33,524 nt of DNA, taken from the NCBI GenBank assembly GCA_009838515.1, contig VXRL01000012.1, positions 1 through 33,524 of the forward strand, read 5' to 3'. The notes beneath the pieces are model-generated. The model searched no databases. It worked only from the letters and a program-made list of their open reading frames with translations, and was not told the origin of the DNA. This document shows, one piece after another, positions 17,120-24,993 of this stretch. Position 1 is the stretch's first letter. Each line of letters starts with the position of its first letter. Position numbers and translations under genes: made by a program. The stretch is from Terriglobia bacterium (GTDB lineage Bacteria; Acidobacteriota; Terriglobia; Bryobacterales; UBA6623).

Positions 17120-17797
17120 TCAATTCAGAGGCTTGACGCGAATGTTGCGCCACGCGACTTCGTACGGTCCGGTGCCCTGCCTGATGCCGTGAACCTGCAA
17201 GCCGATGAAGCCCCCCGGGTGGGTCTTGAAGATCTCTTGGTCGGAGATGTCCTCAATCGCCTTGCCGTTGATCCAAGTTTGGATGCGCACGCCCTTGGCC
17301 ACGATCCGGTAGCTGTTCCACTCCCCGTCGCGCATGGTCTTGTGTGGGATCAGCCTATCTTCGGGCGTCAGCCAGCCGCGGCCGGTGGCTTCCCCGTAGA
17401 CATAGCCCGACTCTGCCCCGTCTTGGCCGCTTGACTCGATCTCCACTTGCGGGCCGTAGACCCTTCCTGCCCGCTCATTGCGACCGCTGCCGCTGGACTC
17501 CGGTTTCTGCGATGAGCGGATCATGACACCCGAGTTGAGCTCGTCGTCGACCTTGACTTCGAATTCCAGTTCGAAGTCGCCGAAGTTGGTCGTGGTGCAG
17601 AGGAATGAGTTGGGACTGCCAGGCGATGTGCGCCCCAAGATGGTGCCGTCCACGACGCGATAGGTCGCGTAGCCGTTCCGCTGGGACCAGCCGTTGAGAG
17701 TCTCGCCGTCAAAGAGCGTGATCCAGTCGCCTGCAGAGGCGGGGTAGCAGAGGCTGGCGCCTAGTAGGGCCGCCAGCGCGATCTTCGTGAGCTTCAT
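17120..17797 (-). CDS. DUF1080 (3-keto-disaccharide hydrolase-like) exported protein
   Basis: With the ATG at 17797 and its GGAGGAA ribosome-binding site, the product is 225 residues with a Sec signal (MKLTKIALAALLGASLCYPASAGD). The remainder is a single concanavalin-like beta-sandwich: FDGETLNGW at the start, then DFELEFEVKVDDELNSGVMIRS, YGPQVEIES, WNSYRIVAKG, INGK and GGFIGLQVHG. These are DUF1080 hallmarks. Some members act on 3-keto-glycosides, and the family is abundant in Planctomycetes and Acidobacteria. An upstream in-frame extension to 17881 has no signal-peptide character and is rejected. It is probably co-transcribed with the radical SAM gene 28 bases downstream. Confidence 0.92.
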   Translation of the reverse strand: MKLTKIALAALLGASLCYPASAGDWITLFDGETLNGWSQRNGYATYRVVDGTILGRTSPGSPNSFLCTTTNFGDFELEFEVKVDDELNSGVMIRSSQKPESSGSGRNERAGRVYGPQVEIESSGQDGAESGYVYGEATGRGWLTPEDRLIPHKTMRDGEWNSYRIVAKGVRIQTWINGKAIEDISDQEIFKTHPGGFIGLQVHGIRQGTGPYEVAWRNIRVKPLN

Positions 17798-17897
17798 AGT
17801 TTCTTCCTCCAAGGTAGCTCTGAAAAAGCCTCCGGCTCGGCAAGCGGGAGCCGCTTGTATGCGAAACCGAATCGAGGCCACTTACGTCACAAAAGCA

Positions 17898-17924
17898 GTG
17901 ACTCTAATTTCAGGGTAGTAAAAT
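17898..17924 (+). promoter_or_regulatory. Possible promoter for the coiled-coil protein gene
   Basis: A TAAAAT box (17919-17924, five of six to the -10 consensus) is preceded by GTGACT (17898-17903, four of six to the -35) at a 15-base spacing, which is short. It points toward the ATG at 17963, giving a leader of about 30 bases. An AGGAG ribosome-binding site lies at 17950-17954. Confidence 0.35.
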
Positions 17925-17962
17925 GGCGGGAGACTGCCTCAGTCGCCCTAGGAGCCCCCATC

Positions 17963-18853
17963 ATGTTCAAACAGCCCACACCCAGATCTGGCCGCCTGCA
18001 TTCCGCTGCGGGCGAAGGCCAGACGCCGCTCGTGGCGATCGTGCTGCTAGTCGGCATCGCGCTGCTAGCCGGCCTGAATGTTTATACATTCCTGCAATTG
18101 GACGAGTTTCGCACAGAGGTCAGCGAACAGTTCGAGACTCACGAGGTGCGCCTGTCCGCGCTGGACGGGAACTTGCAGCGGACCACGGAGGTGGCTTCGG
18201 AGTTGGGCTCACAGGTGGGCGAGGTGGCTTCTCGCGTCCAGACCAACGAAGAGCAGATCGTGGCGAAGACGCAAGCGGTCGAATCGAGGGTTTTGGATCG
18301 CGCCGAGACGCTGGAGCAGGAGATCGTGAGCACGCGGCAAGCCAGCGAGGCCCAGATTACCGAAGTGGGGGGCAGGCTGGAGGCCACGAAGACCGAGATT
18401 GGCGAGCTGGGCGGCGAGGTTGACACTGTCAAGGAGGAAGTCGCTGCCACTAAGAGCCTGCTGGACGAGACGGTGGCCACGCTCACCACGGTGAAGGGCG
18501 ATCTGGGCGTGCAGAGTGGCTTGATCGCCACTAACGGCGACGAGCTCGCGGCGCTGAAGGCGCTTGGCGAGCGCAACTTTTACGAGTTCAATCTACGCAG
18601 GACCAAGAATCCGCAGCGAGTGGGGCCGGTGAGCATCAAGCTGACCGGCACCGACCGCAAGCGCAACCGTTACTCGATCGAGCTCTGGGCCGACGACAAG
18701 AAAATTGTGAAGCGGCGCAAGACCTTGCTGGAGCCAGTACAGTTCTACGTCGAAGGGGTGCGGATTCCGTACGAATTGGTGGTCAACAAGATCGATAGCG
18801 GCCTGATCGAAGGCTATCTGGCCACGCCCAAGGGCGGGCCACGCGGCGCGTAG
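17963..18853 (+). CDS. Membrane-anchored coiled-coil protein with C-terminal beta domain
   Basis: ATG at 17963 follows an AGGAG ribosome-binding site. The 296-residue product has a short basic N-terminus, one membrane segment at about 22-45 (PLVAIVLLVGIALLAGLNVY), then a long coiled coil to about residue 205. The coil is rich in Glu, Val, Thr and Ala with recurring VxSRV, EVGGRLEATK and EVDTVKEEV heptads. The last 90 residues form a compact beta-rich module (FYEFNLRRTKNPQRVGP, then RNRYSIELWADDKKI and EPVQFYVEG) ending GYLATPKG. The coil would extend into the periplasm and present the C-terminal module. I do not recognise a named domain. An upstream in-frame start at 17855 lacks support. It converges on the VWA gene. 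Confidence 0.82.
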   Translation: MFKQPTPRSGRLHSAAGEGQTPLVAIVLLVGIALLAGLNVYTFLQLDEFRTEVSEQFETHEVRLSALDGNLQRTTEVASELGSQVGEVASRVQTNEEQIVAKTQAVESRVLDRAETLEQEIVSTRQASEAQITEVGGRLEATKTEIGELGGEVDTVKEEVAATKSLLDETVATLTTVKGDLGVQSGLIATNGDELAALKALGERNFYEFNLRRTKNPQRVGPVSIKLTGTDRKRNRYSIELWADDKKIVKRRKTLLEPVQFYVEGVRIPYELVVNKIDSGLIEGYLATPKGGPRGA

Positions 18854-18906
18854 GCGGGCGGTCCGCTTGCAAGCCTGATCACGCTTGAGCGCGCAGGCTG
18901 GCAGGA

Positions 18907-19755
18907 TCAATCGATCGGTAGCACTGAAGCCGAAAGGTTGGTCTTGGCTTGCGAGACGATTTCGGCAGTGACTTGGTCGCCGAGCGTGTAGACGCCGGTC
19001 ACGGATAGCTCGTACTGGTTGCGCACTGCCTCCAGGATGTGCGTGGCGAGCCGGCGCGGCTCTAGGCCCGTTCGCTTCGCGGCTATGCTGGCTCCGCCCG
19101 TGCGCAGGGCCAGCCTGCGCATCGCCCCGCGAGCGTCGGTGCGCACAAAGACCGTATAGACCGACACTCCCTTGGCCCGGGCCAGTTCGACGACCTCTGC
19201 CTCGGAGGTCCGGCTGCGGGCGATCGGTCCGGCTGAGAGCACGATGATTGCCCGGCGATTGGATCCTGTGTCGAAGCCGCCATCGATTGCCGCGAAGAGG
19301 GCGTCGTGCAAGCGCGGCAGATTGCCGTACTCGATGCGGTCCAGCGCCTTGGAAAGGGCCCGTCGGTCGGAAGTGAAGTCTTGGAGCAGGTCAGCCGACT
19401 CATCAAAGCTCACGAGCGCCGCGGAGTCACTTTCGCCCAAGTGGCCAATGACGGCTTCGGCGATTGGCCGCACGGCGTGCCCTACCATGCTGCTGTCGAC
19501 TAGCAGCAACGTGTCGACTGGGGCGTCGGGTTCGGAGACAGATATGACTTGCAGGGGTGTATTGCCGTCCTTGACCGAAAAGCGCTCAGGACCCAGCCCG
19601 GTCACGGTTTCGGCGGTGCGCTCGTCATAGGCCGTTACGCGGAGAGTGATCTCTTGCGCAGTCAGCGCGCCGTTGAGCACCAGCGCTCCGAACAGACAGC
19701 AGTAGAGTCGCCAGTGCGCCGCGGCAGCGGACGCGCGGGCCTCGGAATCATCCAT
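18907..19755 (-). CDS. VWA-domain protein, VWFA-related Acidobacterial family, degenerate MIDAS
   Basis: The 282-residue protein (ATG at 19755; 19764 is an alternative) has a signal-like stretch (RLYCCLFGALVLNGALTAQ). A beta region (ITLRVTAYDERTAETVTGLGPERFSVKDG) precedes a VWA domain at about residues 77-240. This arrangement matches the VWFA-related family characteristic of Acidobacteria, whose members start with the same FxVxDnG-like segment. The metal site (MIDAS) is unusual. The first loop reads DSSMV instead of DxSxS, and the usual SDG loop reads LSAGP, losing the Asp. Metal-dependent ligand binding may therefore be weak or lost. It is divergent from a small membrane protein and converges on the coiled-coil protein. 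Confidence 0.86.
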   Translation of the reverse strand: MDDSEARASAAAAHWRLYCCLFGALVLNGALTAQEITLRVTAYDERTAETVTGLGPERFSVKDGNTPLQVISVSEPDAPVDTLLLVDSSMVGHAVRPIAEAVIGHLGESDSAALVSFDESADLLQDFTSDRRALSKALDRIEYGNLPRLHDALFAAIDGGFDTGSNRRAIIVLSAGPIARSRTSEAEVVELARAKGVSVYTVFVRTDARGAMRRLALRTGGASIAAKRTGLEPRRLATHILEAVRNQYELSVTGVYTLGDQVTAEIVSQAKTNLSASVLPID

Positions 19756-19873
19756 CGCTGGCATGGTAGCAGTGCTGCCAGTGAACTGAGCGAACAGGTG
19801 CTGGCCCGAGCCGCAAGGATCCTCCGCCAAGACAGGCAAGGATTGGCTGTCGGCCTGCAGTGTTGCTGCAGGC

Positions 19874-20113
19874 GTGCGAAGCTATGAACGCAGGGCCCTG
19901 TTCGTGCTCAAGTTCCTTCTCTGGCTCATCCTGCTTGTGCTGTGCTGGCCACTTGCGCTGCTGGCATTGATAGCCTATCCGTTCGTTTGGCTGGTATTGC
20001 TGCCGCTTCGCTTGATCGGGATAGTCGTCAGCGGCGTCTTCGAGCTATTGCGCGCAATCATCACCCTGCCCGCTCGGATGCTCTCTAGCGGGCCCAGCCG
20101 AGCATCGCAATAA
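19874..20113 (+). CDS. Small membrane protein of unknown function (79 aa)
   Basis: GTG at 19874 opens 79 codons. A basic N-terminus (RSYERR) is followed by very hydrophobic sequence from residue 10 to about 60. This contains two or three membrane segments separated by Pro-Phe and Pro-Leu-Arg turns (LLWLILLVLCWPLALLAL, FVWLVLLPLRLIGIVV). A short amphipathic tail ends in GPSRASQ. The ribosome-binding site is weak, and a GTG ten codons later (19904) is an alternative. Its hydrophobicity pattern is too regular to be accidental in GC-rich DNA, but this is the only support. It is divergent from the VWA gene with 118 bases between starts. Confidence 0.6.
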   Translation: MRSYERRALFVLKFLLWLILLVLCWPLALLALIAYPFVWLVLLPLRLIGIVVSGVFELLRAIITLPARMLSSGPSRASQ

Positions 20114-20412
20114 CTTGGCGGGGCCATCGCATCGATCCGCTCAAGTCGCCGCGTGTGACACTCATGCCAGCGCCTCGCTGGTACCAGCCGAAGATCGCTT
20201 TGCACGGCGTCTGTCTAACGGGGGATGGGACTCGGATCCAAGCGAGTCGCCATACAGTCACTTGGCATTGCGAGCCGTGGCGGGCGGGTCGGGCAGTCAG
20301 CAAGTTAGGTAGGTGATCGCAAGGGCAGCCCGCCCGTGTCGGCTTGACGAACGCGGCGGACCAAGCCTCCCACCGTGATCGCTGATGCTGGCTTCCGGTC
20401 GGTCGAGCGTGC
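20114..20412. other. Convergent intergenic region
   Basis: About 300 bases between the small membrane protein and the end of the PQQ dehydrogenase gene. It holds two imperfect dyads: GACTCG/CGAGTC with an 8-base loop near 20228-20247, and CGGGCGGG (20281-20288) paired with CCCGCCCG (20329-20336). Neither is followed by a T-tract. They could act as bidirectional transcription barriers; no gene is visible. Confidence 0.4.
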
Positions 20413-22299
20413 TCAGCTCTCGACTGCGAACGCTACGAACTCGTCGCCCGAAGCGGTGTTGCCTTTGCCGCCCCCCGCCGCGATCACCACGAACTGCTTG
20501 CCGCCAGCCTCGTACGTGCAGGGCGTGGCGAAGCCGCCAGCGTTCAATTCGGTCTCCCACAGGACTGCGCCCGTGTCTTGGTCGAATGCGCGGAACTTCT
20601 TGTCGAAGGTTCCTGCCATGAACACCAGACCGCCCGCCGTGGCGATGGAGCCTCCGTGGGATGGCGAACCGGTTTTCGGAACGCCCCGCGCTGCAAGTTC
20701 GGGGAGCTCTCCGTTGACCACGCGCCATGCGAAGTCGCCCGTTTCGAGATCGATCGCAGTGACGTATCCCCACGGCGGCTTGATCGCCGGGTACCCTTCC
20801 GCATCCAGGAACTCGCTGCGGTCGGGCAGGGCGTAGTCGAACTTCTCTTCGGGAGCGAGCTTGAGCTCGATGCGATTGGTGGTCTCGTCCGAGCTGACGA
20901 AGACCCGATTCAGCGCCGGGTTGTAGCAGCATCCGCCCCACAGGCATCCCCCGCGGAAGCCAGGATGGACCAGGGTGCCGCGCGTGCTTGGCGGCGTGAA
21001 GAGGTCGCCTGCGTCGGTGGACTCCCAGATCTTCCGCACTGCGGCGTGTGCTTCCGGCGAGATGTCGGTGATGGAGGATTCCGGAAAGCCTTGGCGTGAC
21101 ACCGGAGCCGGCTTGGTGGGGAAAGGCTGTGTCGGCCAGAGCTGCTCGCCTCCGAGATCTGACATCGGGATCGGCCGTTCTTCGACCGGCCAGACAGGGC
21201 GGCCGGTCTCGCGGTGCAGGAAGAACAGAAAGCCCTGCTTGGTGGGCTGCACCACCGCGTCGAAAGTGCGATGGTTCTGGGTCATTCGGATCAGTGCCGG
21301 CTGGGCCGGCAGGTCGTAGTCCCAGACATCGTGATGGACGGTTTGGAAGTGCCACTTTCGTTCGCCCGTCAGCGCGTCCAGCGCCAGCACGCAGTTGCCG
21401 AACAGGTTGGCGCCGATACGGTCGCCGCCGTAGAAGTCGAATGCCGGCGAACCGATGCCTGCGAACACGATGCCGCGCTCCACATCGAGGCTCATGCCGG
21501 ACCAGTTGTTCGTGCCGCCGACATGCTTGTATGCGTTCGGCGGCCAGGTCTCGTAGCCGTACTGGCCAGGCCGCGGCGTGGTGTGGAAGATCCAGCGGCG
21601 CTTGCCGGTCGCGATGTCAAAGGCTCGGATATGGCCCGGAGCTTGTGGGTACGGCCCTTCGCCGCCGCCCCCGCCGACCACGATCAGATCCCGGTAGGCC
21701 ACCACCGGGCTGGTGCATTTGACCGAGACGCCCTCCACCTCGCTATCGAGATTCTCGTTGAGGTCGATCATCCCGTTGGCCCCGAACGACGTGTCGGGCT
21801 CGCCGTTGGTCGCGTCCAGGCTGTACAGCCTGTTCTGCACGGTGCTGAATATGCGCTTCTGGGAGCCGTCTTCTGACTGCCAGTAGCACACTCCCCGGCT
21901 GACGCCGGGGCTACGCCGCGAGGCCGTCCCTTGCTGCGGGTCGAACGACCACAGCAGCTTGCCGCTGGCGGCGTCCAAGGCTTGGACCTTGACCCGGGCC
22001 GTGGTGATGTACATCACTCCGTCCACGACGATGGGTGTGCACTCGATGGTGGTTTGAGGCCGCTGCATCGAATCCCCTGTGCGGTGGACCCACGCCGGCT
22101 TGAGCTGTGCCACGTTGGACCGGTTGATCTGGTCGGCTGGAGAGTAGCGGCTCGCGCCTGCCGTGCCGGCGTAGTGCCGCCATTCGCGGCTGGGGTCGTC
22201 GCTGAGCCACTGGCGCGGACCGGGTGCAGGCCACGCCCGCGAAGCAGCGACTAGCGCTCCGCCGGAGGACTTGAGGAAGGTTCTGCGGTTGGTGGGCAT
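20413..22299 (-). CDS. PQQ-dependent dehydrogenase, Tat-exported
   Basis: The 628-residue product (ATG at 22299) has a textbook Tat signal (MPTNRRTFLKSSGGALVAAS). It then folds as an eight-bladed quinoprotein propeller. Recognisable pieces are WRHYAGTAGASRYSPADQIN at the first blade, ALDAASGKLLWSFDP, AFDIATGKRRWIFHT, ALDALTGERKWHFQTVHHDVWDYDLPAQP and AFDQDTGAVLWETE, the AxDxxTGxxxW strands typical of PQQ enzymes. HHDVWDYD is characteristic of membrane glucose-dehydrogenase-type members. No CxxCH haem site and no N-terminal membrane domain are present, so it must pass electrons to another partner. The substrate (sugar or alcohol) is not determinable. It lies 117 bases downstream of E1-beta on the same strand, possibly in one operon. 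Confidence 0.92.
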   Translation of the reverse strand: MPTNRRTFLKSSGGALVAASRAWPAPGPRQWLSDDPSREWRHYAGTAGASRYSPADQINRSNVAQLKPAWVHRTGDSMQRPQTTIECTPIVVDGVMYITTARVKVQALDAASGKLLWSFDPQQGTASRRSPGVSRGVCYWQSEDGSQKRIFSTVQNRLYSLDATNGEPDTSFGANGMIDLNENLDSEVEGVSVKCTSPVVAYRDLIVVGGGGGEGPYPQAPGHIRAFDIATGKRRWIFHTTPRPGQYGYETWPPNAYKHVGGTNNWSGMSLDVERGIVFAGIGSPAFDFYGGDRIGANLFGNCVLALDALTGERKWHFQTVHHDVWDYDLPAQPALIRMTQNHRTFDAVVQPTKQGFLFFLHRETGRPVWPVEERPIPMSDLGGEQLWPTQPFPTKPAPVSRQGFPESSITDISPEAHAAVRKIWESTDAGDLFTPPSTRGTLVHPGFRGGCLWGGCCYNPALNRVFVSSDETTNRIELKLAPEEKFDYALPDRSEFLDAEGYPAIKPPWGYVTAIDLETGDFAWRVVNGELPELAARGVPKTGSPSHGGSIATAGGLVFMAGTFDKKFRAFDQDTGAVLWETELNAGGFATPCTYEAGGKQFVVIAAGGGKGNTASGDEFVAFAVES

Positions 22300-22416
22300 G
22301 TTGGAATCTGAGTTTCCGGGGAGGGGATGGCCTCGATGGAGGAACGGGCGCTGCAAGGGCCCGCGAGGGCGACCAGAGGTGCGAAGACCATCGAAAGCAA
22401 ACAGCGGTTGTCGACG

Positions 22417-23391
22417 CTAGAATCGGTGCAGCCAGCGGACTTTCGCCACGACGTCTTCGACGCTTGGCAGGAAGGCTTTCTCCAGCGTCTCGCTGAACGG
22501 TACCGGCGTGTCAGGAGCGGCGATGCGCACGAGCGGGCCGTCTAGGTAGTCGAACGCATGCTCGGAGATGATTCCGGCCAGCTCGCCTCCCAGGCCACCG
22601 GTGAGGGTGTCCTCGTGCAGCAAGACGACCTTGCTGGTCTTCTTGGCCGTGTCCAGGATTGCCTGGCGATCGAGCGGGACGAGCGTGCGCAGGTCCAGCA
22701 CTTCCACGCTGATTCCCTCGCCGGCAGCGTTCTCGGCAGCTTCGAGGGCGACATGCACCATCCAGCCGTAGGTGATGATCGAGATGTCGGATCCTTCGCG
22801 ACGGACTCCTGCCTTGCCGATAGGCACCGTGTAGTCCTGAGTGGGCAGCTCTTCCTTGACCGAGCGGTATAGGTACTTGTGCTCGAGAAAAATCACCGGG
22901 TCGTCGTCGCGGATCGCTGCCTTGATCAGCCCTTTGGCGTCATAGGCAGTCGATGGCTGCACCACCTTCAGGCCCGGCGTATGCACGTAGGGCATCTCGA
23001 CGTTCTGCGAATGGAACGGGCCCCCGTGGATGTTGCCGCCGGCGGGAGCGCGGATCACCATCGGAATGGCTTGCCCCCAGCGGTAGCGGCACTTGGCCGC
23101 GAAGTTGGTGATCTGGTCGAAGCCGCAGGCCATGAAGTCTGCGAACTGCATTTCGAGGACCGGGCGAAGTCCGTTGATGGCGGCACCAGTGCCGGCGCCG
23201 ACGATGCCCGACTCGGCGAGGGGAGTGTCCACGACGCGCAGCTCGCCGAAGCGCTCCAACATGCCCTTGGTGATCTTGAACGCGCCGCCGTAAGCCGCCA
23301 CGTCCTCGCCCATCACGAAGACCGTGTCATCGCGTTCCATCTCTTCCCAGATGCCCTGGCGGATCGCTTCGACGTAGGTTGTTTCTGCCAT
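22417..23391 (-). CDS. 2-oxoacid (pyruvate-type) dehydrogenase E1 beta subunit
   Basis: The ATG at 23391 gives 324 residues starting MAETTYVEAIRQGIWEEMER, the usual beginning of E1-beta. Other signatures are VFVMGEDVAAYGGAF, DTPLAESGIVGAGTGAAING, EMQFADF, APAGGNIHGGPFHSQNVE and the C-terminal transketolase domain (VEVLDLRTLVPLD, LLHEDTLTGGLGGELAG). With the alpha subunit it forms the thiamine-diphosphate E1 heterotetramer that decarboxylates pyruvate or a branched-chain 2-oxoacid. It starts 21 bases after the alpha stop codon, so the two are translated from one transcript. E2 and E3 genes are not in the window. Pyruvate is the likelier substrate, but sequence reading alone does not decide between pyruvate, branched-chain and acetoin types. 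Confidence 0.93.
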   Translation of the reverse strand: MAETTYVEAIRQGIWEEMERDDTVFVMGEDVAAYGGAFKITKGMLERFGELRVVDTPLAESGIVGAGTGAAINGLRPVLEMQFADFMACGFDQITNFAAKCRYRWGQAIPMVIRAPAGGNIHGGPFHSQNVEMPYVHTPGLKVVQPSTAYDAKGLIKAAIRDDDPVIFLEHKYLYRSVKEELPTQDYTVPIGKAGVRREGSDISIITYGWMVHVALEAAENAAGEGISVEVLDLRTLVPLDRQAILDTAKKTSKVVLLHEDTLTGGLGGELAGIISEHAFDYLDGPLVRIAAPDTPVPFSETLEKAFLPSVEDVVAKVRWLHRF

Positions 23392-23412
23392 GGTGGGGCG
23401 CGGTTCTCGCAC

Positions 23413-24411
23413 TTAGGCGGGCGCGTAGACGTCGTCTTCCAGCGTCGCCGGATCGGGGAAGGGCTGCTCAAGCGCCCACTCGACGGCGTCGGAGATCTTG
23501 TTGAGGACGCGCTTGCGCATGTCTACGAAATCTTGCTCGTCCGCGCCTAGATTCTCAACCATATACTTCTCCAGCATCAGGATCGGATCCTTGCGCGACC
23601 ACTCCTCGCGGAGTTGGTTGGGCACGTAGTCGGCAGGGTCGTGTGCCGAGTGGCCGCTCATGCGGAACGTCTTGCACTCGATGAAATAAGGGCCCTTGCC
23701 AGCGCGGGCGTGTTCGACGCCGCGCTTGGACGCCTCGTAGATTGCCAGCACGTCATTGCCGTTGACGATCTCGGCGGGAATGCCGTAGCCGGCCACGCGG
23801 TCGGCGATGTCCGCGATCTTCATCTGCTTGTCGAGCGGCGTGGAGTAGGCGTAGAGATTGTTGTTGCACAGATAGACGATCGGCAGGTTCATCACCGCCG
23901 CCATGTTGAGGCCCTCGTGCCAGTCCCCGCGACTCGAGGCCCCGTCGCCGGAGTAGTTGAACACGACGTTGGACTCGCCTCGATAGCGCATGGCAAACGC
24001 GAGGCCGCCCGCGATAGGGATGCTCGCGCCGATCGATGAGATGATCGGCACGCAGTGGCGCTCGGGGCAGCCCATGTGCATGTTGCCGTCGCGGCCCTTG
24101 GTCAGGCCCGTGGCGCGTCCCATGTACTGGGCGAGGATCTCTTCCGGCGTGATGCCGCGGATCAGCAGGGCCGCCATGTCCCGGTGCGACGGAGTGAGCC
24201 AGTCGCCCGGGCGGGAGAGGATCGCGCTGCCGACGGGAATGGCCTCCTGGCCGCGTCCGGTGTAGCAGCCGCCGACCACCTTGCCTTGGCGGTAGAGCTT
24301 GTTCTCGATGCGATCTTCCAGCTCTCGCATCAAGAGCATGTAGTAGTGAAATCGTTCGCAGAGGTCGCGGTCAAATTTGGTCTGTAGGTGTGCGACGGCT
24401 GGGGTGCTCAT
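23413..24411 (-). CDS. 2-oxoacid (pyruvate-type) dehydrogenase E1 alpha subunit
   Basis: The 332-residue product from the ATG at 24411 begins MSTPAVAHLQTKF and soon reaches the conserved MRELEDRIENKLYRQGKV and GRGQEAIPVG segments. The thiamine-diphosphate motif is GDG at 155-157 followed by NNN at 183-185, with SRGDWHEGLNMA between. TPSHRDMAALL and FRMSGHSAHDPADYV (the region of the regulatory loop) are also typical. Length is normal. No Shine-Dalgarno is evident before this ATG, but homology fixes the start; an upstream extension to 24702 has no family character. First gene of the unit alpha, beta, and possibly PQQ dehydrogenase. Two TTTGCAAGA direct repeats lie 37-59 bases upstream. Confidence 0.93.
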   Translation of the reverse strand: MSTPAVAHLQTKFDRDLCERFHYYMLLMRELEDRIENKLYRQGKVVGGCYTGRGQEAIPVGSAILSRPGDWLTPSHRDMAALLIRGITPEEILAQYMGRATGLTKGRDGNMHMGCPERHCVPIISSIGASIPIAGGLAFAMRYRGESNVVFNYSGDGASSRGDWHEGLNMAAVMNLPIVYLCNNNLYAYSTPLDKQMKIADIADRVAGYGIPAEIVNGNDVLAIYEASKRGVEHARAGKGPYFIECKTFRMSGHSAHDPADYVPNQLREEWSRKDPILMLEKYMVENLGADEQDFVDMRKRVLNKISDAVEWALEQPFPDPATLEDDVYAPA

Positions 24412-24993
24412 AGCAGCATTAAAGAAAGATAAACCATAGGCGCTCGGTTTGCAAGACGGAATTTGCAAGATGCTCCGACGCCGAATTCGGGCTGGATGCG
24501 GCGGCCCGGAGGTCGCCACAGTGCCCGCTGGTCCTCGCGGCAGCGCTCTGGCGGCGCTCGATCCGAAGCGGGATATGCGCGATGGCAGCTGCACTCCGCG
24601 TGCGCTAAGCCATTGTTCCAGCACGGAATCATCGCAGAATCGGCGACGCTGCTGGTCGCATCCGGAAGCCTGATTAGTGAATATGATCGTGCTGTCGATC
24701 ACCGGTCCACGGCTGCTGACTCTGAGCGATTGACAGAGCTTCGACGATCGCGAACGCTGGGCTGTCTGCAGGAATGGCGGATCTCCGGTGGCAGGGCGGC
24801 TCGGTGCTGTTGCGCCGTATCGATTGCTGAGGTGCCGCTAGCATGGAGCAGCTCCTGCTTGGAGGCGGAGAAACGACGAGTCCGGCAACAATGGCAGGTT
24901 AGGCTGGGACGAAAGCCGCAGCCACAAAGCCGACCACTCGCTGCACCAAGCCCGTCGTCGCTGTGAGTCGTTTCTCGGGACGCGACCTGCCCC
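24412..24993. other. Divergent intergenic region, E1 alpha / steroid-reductase-like gene
   Basis: Nearly 600 bases with no convincing gene on either strand; the open frames here have unnatural compositions. It should contain promoters for both flanking genes. A perfect TTGACA occurs at 24730-24735, but there is no matching -10 at 16-18 bases. The TTTGCAAGA repeats near E1-alpha are listed separately. Confidence 0.5.
24448..24470. promoter_or_regulatory. Tandem TTTGCAAGA repeats upstream of E1 alpha
   Basis: TTTGCAAGA occurs at 24448-24456 and again at 24462-24470, identical over nine bases with a 14-base period, just upstream of the E1-alpha start on the opposite strand. Each contains the near-palindromic TTGCAA core. 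This looks like a pair of regulator half-sites or overlapping -35-like elements; no regulator can be named. Confidence 0.4.

Noticed and set aside
20281..20336. CGGGCGGG/CCCGCCCG inverted repeat as a terminator
   Set aside because: The 40-base spacer and absence of a T-tract make it a poor intrinsic terminator; it may be chance in GC-rich sequence.
24730..24735. Perfect TTGACA hexamer upstream of the steroid-reductase-like gene
   Set aside because: No acceptable -10 hexamer occurs at 16-18 bases spacing, and it is about 260 bases from the start codon.
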